64,000 nucleotides of DNA from Xenoacremonium recifei (Eukaryota > Ascomycota > Sordariomycetes > Hypocreales > Nectriaceae): positions 310,001-374,000 of the forward strand of contig WOFQ01000015.1 in the NCBI GenBank assembly GCA_012184525.1, written 5' to 3'. How positions within the stretch are numbered: position 1 is the first letter of the stretch; each line of letters opens with the position of its first letter. A program made the position numbers and the translations under genes. The notes under the pieces are model-generated. The model worked only from the letters and a program-made list of their open reading frames with translations, ran no database searches and was not told the DNA's origin. Positions 58,977-64,000 of the stretch are shown here, piece after piece.

Positions 58977-59581
58977 GCATATGCTTGACACGATACCCCG
59001 TATGACGAAGAGACTTCTTTGCTTGTAAATCCTTCTCCATTATATGAGGTTTCTCGAGATGTTCATAACCGCGATAAATTCCACGAACGTTCTAGGTCGG
59101 AAAAAAAAAGTCTCGAGATCAACTTTAAGTTCTCAACTAAACAATACATAGAGTAAAAATAATTCTTCCTTCAAACCCACGGATACCTTGTTCCATCATG
59201 AACAGTCAAAGGAAGCCTCCAGGGTAAGTCAAATCGGCGAAAGCTCGATCGAGGCCTTATCTAATCAGCAACCTCGACCAACCAAGCTGGCGCCAGCAAC
59301 ACTGCAATCTACACGTTCGACTTCAACGTCATTCCTCAACCATCACAAAACCACCCGCGATACTAGACGAATCCGCGCATCCAGCTGCCTTGGTGACTCA
59401 CATCTGACCGCATTGCACCTGCTGAGCGTCTTCTTCTGTGCTGCCTGTCCCGCGGCGCCGCTGCGTCGTCGTCTTGCCACGTATTAGCTAGCGACACCAA
59501 GTCGGGAGAAGCTATACACGGCTTTGACTCTCGACATCTCATCTCCCCTCCAGCCTCTCTACACCCTCCTCTCCAGCCACG
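58977..59581. other. Intergenic: elp5 3' region and sec22 promoter
   Basis: 605 bp with an A9 run at about 59101-59109 and AT-rich DNA around 59100-59170, then GC-richer leader sequence. No gene recognised. Confidence 0.5.
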
Positions 59582-60287
59582 ATGATCTACTCCACGCAAA
59601 TATCACGGCTAGACGGTACGCCTCCTTTCTGCTCTTACCATATCAAATCAACCATCACTGACTCGCCCAGGCCTCATGCTCTGCGCCTCAGTCGACGACG
59701 AGCAATCCGAAGCCGCCCTCGCCGAAACCAAGCAAAACGCCCGCCTCCTCCTCCGCAAACTCACCCGCAACTCCGCCCCGCAAGCCACCGTCGACTGCAC
59801 CTCCTCCTACAGCCTGCACTACCTCCTGGACGCCGACGTCGTCTTCCTGTGCATCTGCGCGGCCTCCTACCCGCGCAAACTCGCCTTCACATATCTCGCC
59901 GACCTGGCCCGCGAGTTTGCAACCACGTATCCGTCCACGCAGGTGCACAACCCCGGGCTGAGACCGTATGCCTTCATGGAGTTTGATAATTTTATCGCCA
60001 AGACGAAGACGACGTATGCGGATGCGCGCGCGGCGCAGAACTTGGATAAGTTGAATGACGAGCTGAGGGATGTGACTAAGGTGATGACCAAGAATATCGA
60101 GGATTTGCTGTATCGGGGGGATAGTCTGGAGCGCATGGGCGAGCTGAGCAGTCGGTTGCGCGACGATAGCAAGAAGTACCGACGGGCGGCGGTGCGGATC
60201 AACTGGGAGTTGCTGGTGAAGCAGTATGGGCCGTTTGCGGCGCTGGGCTTTATTATCCTGTTCTTCCTATACTGGAGGTTCTTCTGA
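59582..60287 (+). CDS. sec22: Sec22, ER-Golgi R-SNARE
   Basis: Two exons (59582-59615, 59671-60287) with a 55-nt intron give 216 residues. The first exon codes only 11 residues (MIYSTQISRLD) and a split Gly, joining to LMLCASVDDEQSEAALAE. An N-terminal longin domain (about residues 1-120) is followed by an R-SNARE helix, NLDKLNDELRDVTKVMTKN then IEDLLYRGDSLERM, with the zero-layer Arg in LLYRGD. A C-terminal membrane anchor (GPFAALGFIILFFLYWRFF) ends the protein. Sec22 pairs with Sed5, Bos1 and Bet1 in anterograde fusion, and with Ufe1, Sec20 and Use1 in retrograde fusion. It is convergent with the CxxC protein downstream. Confidence 0.97.
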
Positions 60288-60760
60288 GGGAGTCCAGGGC
60301 GCTGGGTTTTTGAGCGAGACACGGCAATGCTGGGGAGGTAATTTGTTGGGGTTCTGCACTATATTACATGGCAGGGAAATGACCGACACAAAATGTCACT
60401 TGAGGGGGGAAAGAAGGGGGATAGATGACGGCGTGATCTTCTGGAGAGAAAGGTCTGTCCTTGGTATATGTATATTACGTCCACGGTGTAGTCCATCCAT
60501 GTTCAGGGGCTAGGAGATTTCATGTCTTCCAGTGCATCGTGGCTTCATCCTGTATTGTCTTTGTCTTTGAGCGACGTCTCATCAAAATCATTACTTCAAA
60601 TAAGTTGACATCTTTTGTCCAGTTGAGTGCACTCCAAGCTTTCATATTCATGTCCCCATACGGCTGATTCGGCCGTTCCTCAAGACTCCAAACTCCGTAT
60701 CCAAATCTCCAGCCCGAAGGTATCTCAAGGAGCCATAAAAATAATGTGGTAAAAGAGGTG
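60288..60760. other. Intergenic: shared 3' region
   Basis: 473 bp between the convergent sec22 and CxxC-protein stop codons. No gene seen. Confidence 0.55.
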
Positions 60761-61857
60761 TTACATGACTGAGCAACTGCTGCTGTCCTTCCGCCCTGAT
60801 GGTAATGCCACGGGTGCTTGTGGCGCTACTGTCGTGTGCTGCCATTCTAGGTGTTCCTGTAGCGCGGCGACGTCGTCGTAGCCGTTATCGGGGCGGTAGG
60901 CATCTTCGTCGTCGTATTGGTCCTGGGGTTGCTCTGATTCGACCTCGCAAAAGGGGCACAGAAGACCTGAAACCCAATCACGGTTCAACGGCGCTGTGTG
61001 GTTCGCAATCGCCACGGGGCCAAAAACGATCTGTTTCTCCTGATGGCCGGTGAGCGTGAATCCCGTCGCTTGCCAGTGAGGGTCGTTCGTAGTGGGCGAG
61101 ACGGGCGAAATCGGTGACGCAGATGCTTCCTGAGCCGTCCGTATTGAAGGCATGTTCTCCAGATCCTCCCAGATGATGTGGCCGTCGCAGTAATCGCACA
61201 CGAACGCAATGTCGTTGTCTCCGAACCGCTGAAAGGCGCCCACGCTGTTACACGCCAGTAGCTCGTCGCGATATCTCTGGAAATACTCTGCAGGATCTCG
61301 GATGGCTGTGTTGTTGACCCATTCTCGCTGTTTCCGGTAGACCAAGAAAGCACCTAGACACCGACTTGACGTCTCCTTCTCGGAAGCGAATATTCGTCTT
61401 GCTGCTCGGCATTGCGCGCGGTGAAGCTCCCGTTTCAGGTGGTGGGTTTCGCGGATCCAGATGGGATCGATGGGACCCCCAGAACGACTCCATTCCCGGA
61501 GATTTTGGACATGGTAATGGAACTGATCTCTCAGGGCTTTTAGCTCCTCTATTGATTCATCTGTAGTGTCATGTCAGTTTTAACAGCTCCTTATCTCTGA
61601 AGGATGGGTTCCAACTGACGTTTGCGATCGCCTTCATAGTACAGCTGGCCATTGACGAGCGGGGCCAGCTCCTGGAAGTCCTTCTTGGCCTCGTCCAGCA
61701 CCAGCTCCAGGGCGCGCACCTGTTCGTGCTCGTCAGGCCCCCACTGGCGCTTGTCGGCCAAGCTGAGGATGCGAAGCCCTTCAACGACGAGGTTTGCAAT
61801 GGCAGCCAGCAACGTCCCGACGGTGTAGTCGACAGCGCCGCTGGTGCTGCTGCTCAT
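60761..61857 (-). CDS. Conserved fungal protein with paired CxxC motifs, function unknown
   Basis: Two exons (61620-61857, 60761-61560) and a 59-nt intron give 345 residues. I start at the ATG at 61855-61857 (MSSSTSGAVDYTVGTLLAAI); the frame stays open for about 270 codons upstream, but that sequence is Ser/Arg/Pro/Thr-rich leader. The N-terminal 150 residues are helical, with a hydrophobic first helix (TVGTLLAAIANLVVEGLRIL) and charged helices after it. Two short Cys pairs follow, AFVCDYCDGHIIWED and GLLCPFCEVES, then LQEHLEWQHTT. Together Cys-Cys, Cys-Cys and His-His could form a zinc site, like degenerate C2H2 fingers. The tail ends SSSCSVM, a CaaX-like C-terminal tetrapeptide (CSVM). A prenylation site is therefore possible, which would place it on membranes. 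I do not recognise the family. Confidence 0.75.
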
Positions 61858-63583
61858 GGTTCGGCGCGAGCGGCGGCGATGTTGGCGGCCGCAACGGCGA
61901 TTCGAGAGTGTCCGTTCGGGTCCCCGTCGCGAGCACTCTGGGCAATGGCAATGGCAATGGGACTTTGGTGGCGGCAGCAGGGCCAAGCTCCGAGATCTAG
62001 GGATGGTCGTCGTCGTCGGCGGCGGCGATGTCAGCAGCGCAGCGAGCCCGTGAGCCGTATCAGTCACCGTCGTCGTAGTCGCGGGGCCATGAGCGGAAGC
62101 GCACACATGGGCATCGAAGTCGAACCGGGCAGCCTCCGGCTCGAAACGCAGCGCAGGCAGACTGACAGGCGCGCAGAAGACGGGGAGGGGCGGAGGATCT
62201 TTAATAAGAACGGTGGTGGTGCTGGTGCTGCTTATGCGGCCGGCAGCGGCTACAGACCGGGGCGGCGACGAGAATACGAGGCTGAGCTGGACGCGGGACC
62301 GGCGGTTGAAGCATGCGGGCGGGCGCTGGAGAGCAGGACTCGGGTCCTCGTCGGCGTTGCGGCGAAGGAGGCCTGCGGAAGACTGCGGCTGGGACCTGGC
62401 TTGCCTCGTCGTCGTCGTCGTGATGTCGTATTGTCGCGGTATGGCGGCGGCCAGCCCCCCCGCGAGTGAGGCTGTGTTATCGCGGGCGTCTGGCTGGTGG
62501 AGGCCGACTAATACGGAGAGCTGTGCGGGAGCTTGGCGAGAGCGAGAGTCAAGCAATGCGAGTCCAAGCTGGTGGTGGCTGTCGAGTGCGATGCGATGGT
62601 GAGAGCCGAAAGTGATGCAGATGGATGGCTTGTCCAAGATAAGATGGATGACAAGGCACCACGTAAGTAACACGCCGTTGGAGGCCGTCAGGTTGGGATG
62701 GGATGGACCCTTGCCCTTCAGAAGGAAGGAACGTCCCGACGCTGACGTTGTCGCCCTCGCCCAGGCCCTCGCCCAGCCCAGCGGAGGCTCGACAACTGAA
62801 ACGCACAGGGGCCGCTAGGTGGTCAACGCGCTGTGGCCCGCTGTGGCCCGCTGTGGCTTTAGGGGAGTGACGTGCCCCCAAGCCGCTACCGAGACGGGGG
62901 CTGGGCCGCTAACCCTCGCTAGCTTTGCACTGCTGCGGGGGGGCCGTTAGGTCTTCGATCCAGGCGTCCGTCGAGGCGTTTTCTATTTTCTGCGCTCTGC
63001 TCTGGGCTTTCATCTCGCAGACGGTAAGGCTGATGAAACAACTGTGGCGCACACCCTTCAGCGGATGGCGTTCGATAGCGCTCGTAGCTGAAGATACAAA
63101 GTACCGAGGGTGTGGGAGGAGGGCATCACAAATCTCGATTATCGAAGAAAAGAGCCTATCCAGGTTGCATCTCGCGTAACGGCGTAAGCATAAGTGCCTG
63201 GCTGTCGCTTCTCTGTAGGATCTACTTAACCGAGCCCCCTATTCTCGTGAAGATCATAGGATTTTCTACAATGATCCTCGAATCTCCTAATTGTAGAACC
63301 TGTGCGCTCTTGCATGTCAAGGTGTCTAACTAAACTGTGCGAATCATGGTCCTCGATTTCGTAGCCCGATATGAAGAAGAGGATGCTATCCCATTGCTCG
63401 TGACAAGCGACCCTTCTCATGGCTAATGGCCCGACCTTTCTATCTCGTCATATGGCTCGTATCTTGCCCTCAACAAGCTCTCTATAATCTCTTCTCGTTC
63501 TCGTCTATACTGCTTCGAACTCGCGCTTGATAGCAATACTTGGAACTGCCCAAAACACCATCGCATGAACGTAGACGCAACGC
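61858..63583. other. Intergenic region, 1.7 kb
   Basis: The first 600 bases are GC-rich, with CGTCGT/GGCGGC trinucleotide-like stretches that keep long meaningless frames open on both strands; they are likely the leader and promoter of the CxxC protein. A CTGTGGCCCG decamer is repeated in tandem at 62831-62857 (two full copies and a partial third). The rest is featureless to me. Confidence 0.5.
62831..62857. repeat. Tandem decamer repeat (CTGTGGCCCG)2.7
   Basis: Two perfect copies are followed by CTGTGGC. Probably simple replication slippage. Confidence 0.8.
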
Positions 63584-64000
63584 TCACCGTCTCTTCTTCG
63601 CCTTGCCCGTCTCCGCACCAGTCGTCTTCCCCTCCACCTTGTCCACCTCCTCCTTGGCCTCAATCGCCTTCGCCTTCTCCTCCTCCTTCGCCTCAGGCTC
63701 GTCCTCGCCGCCCTGACCGAACTCGTTGACACGCGAGTAGTCAATGCGGTACGCCCAGCGCTGGTAAAGGTAGATGAAGAAGATGATGTCGTCGCGGAAA
63801 GTCGACAGCCGGTGCAGGAACGGCATCTTGATGGTGAAGGCGAACAGGTCGTCGATGAAAGTGTTCAGGAACTTGTACATCATCGCCTTGGCAGGCATGT
63901 GCGCCACGCTCTTGAGTCGGTAGTTGATGTACAGCGAAGGCACCATCATGAGGAAGCCGTATGCGTAGACCGAGCCCACCAGCGTCGTGATGATGTACGA
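63584..64000 (-). CDS. CLPTM1-family multi-pass membrane protein (5' end beyond window)
   Basis: The frame is open from the right edge to a TGA at 63584-63586 and gives about 138 C-terminal residues. The sequence passes through a membrane segment (TTLVGSVYAYGFLMMVPSLY) and the strongly conserved CLPTM1 blocks INYRLKSVAHMPAKAMMYK, LNTFIDDLFAFTIKMPFLHR and DDIIFFIYLYQRWAYRIDYS, then RVNEFG. It ends in a Lys/Glu-rich cytosolic tail with a basic end (KAKKRR). Human CLPTM1 and CLPTM1L are ER membrane proteins; CLPTM1L scrambles glucosaminyl-phosphatidylinositol and CLPTM1 affects receptor assembly. The role of the fungal protein is not established. The N-terminal part lies outside the window. Confidence 0.92.
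   Translation of the reverse strand, partial: SYIITTLVGSVYAYGFLMMVPSLYINYRLKSVAHMPAKAMMYKFLNTFIDDLFAFTIKMPFLHRLSTFRDDIIFFIYLYQRWAYRIDYSRVNEFGQGGEDEPEAKEEEKAKAIEAKEEVDKVEGKTTGAETGKAKKRR

Noticed and set aside
61858..62673. Long open frame upstream of the CxxC protein and an overlapping 247-codon plus-strand frame
   Set aside because: Both have extremely biased Ser/Arg/Pro/Gly composition and arise from GC-rich trinucleotide-like DNA.
1..64000. tRNA, rRNA and CRISPR arrays
   Set aside because: No clover-leaf A/B-box pair, rRNA-like sequence or regularly spaced repeats were found by reading; CRISPR is not expected in a fungal nuclear genome.

Overview
This window is nuclear DNA of a filamentous ascomycete (Pezizomycotina). 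The evidence is protein-coding genes split by many short introns (about 46-85 nt, GTRNGT donors, CTAAC-type branch sites, YAG acceptors), pyrimidine-rich promoters, a GH71 alpha-1,3-glucanase, a LaeA-like methyltransferase and a HypA/Trs120 orthologue. The Trs120 N-terminus looks more like Sordariomycetes than Aspergillus to me, but that is from memory and I hold it loosely. Gene models were joined by hand from splice signals and reading-frame continuity; the exon sums of the complete models are multiples of three.

Layout. 1-192 is the tail of a membrane-protein gene, and 0.2-3.4 kb is empty. 3.4-4.7 kb is a PAP2-type membrane phosphatase-like gene. 4.7-15.3 kb is a gene-poor block with an orphan promoter-like sequence, short direct repeats, many TATATATA tracts and one decayed Pro/Tyr-rich gene. 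15.3-19.0 kb holds gyp7 (+) and mso1 (-), tail to tail. 19.6-25.7 kb holds two minus-strand genes, a LaeA-like methyltransferase and a very long multi-module GH71 glucanase. 28.0-37.0 kb is an accessory-looking block: a non-RD protein kinase with a C-terminal extension, a CorA-like membrane protein facing it tail to tail, and a methionine-permease-like transporter. From 37.4 kb the content is mostly conserved housekeeping: mak16 (-), vps55 (+), p-aminobenzoate synthase (-), trs120 (-), a degenerate SDR-like protein (-), a 3.5 kb gap, a DUF2264 protein (-), an ASXH protein (+), elp5 (+), sec22 (+), a CxxC-rich conserved fungal protein (-) and the C-terminus of a CLPTM1 homologue (-) at the right edge.

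How the genes relate. Several conserved genes act in membrane traffic (gyp7 at the vacuole, mso1 in exocytosis, vps55 at late endosomes, trs120 in TRAPPII, sec22 in ER-Golgi SNARE fusion). They sit on both strands and nothing suggests co-transcription. Mak16 and vps55 share a 521 bp divergent promoter. The best candidates for something less well described are the convergent kinase/CorA-like pair, the modular GH71 enzyme, the SDR-like protein that has lost the canonical catalytic motif, and the decayed repeat-bearing gene in the gene-poor block.
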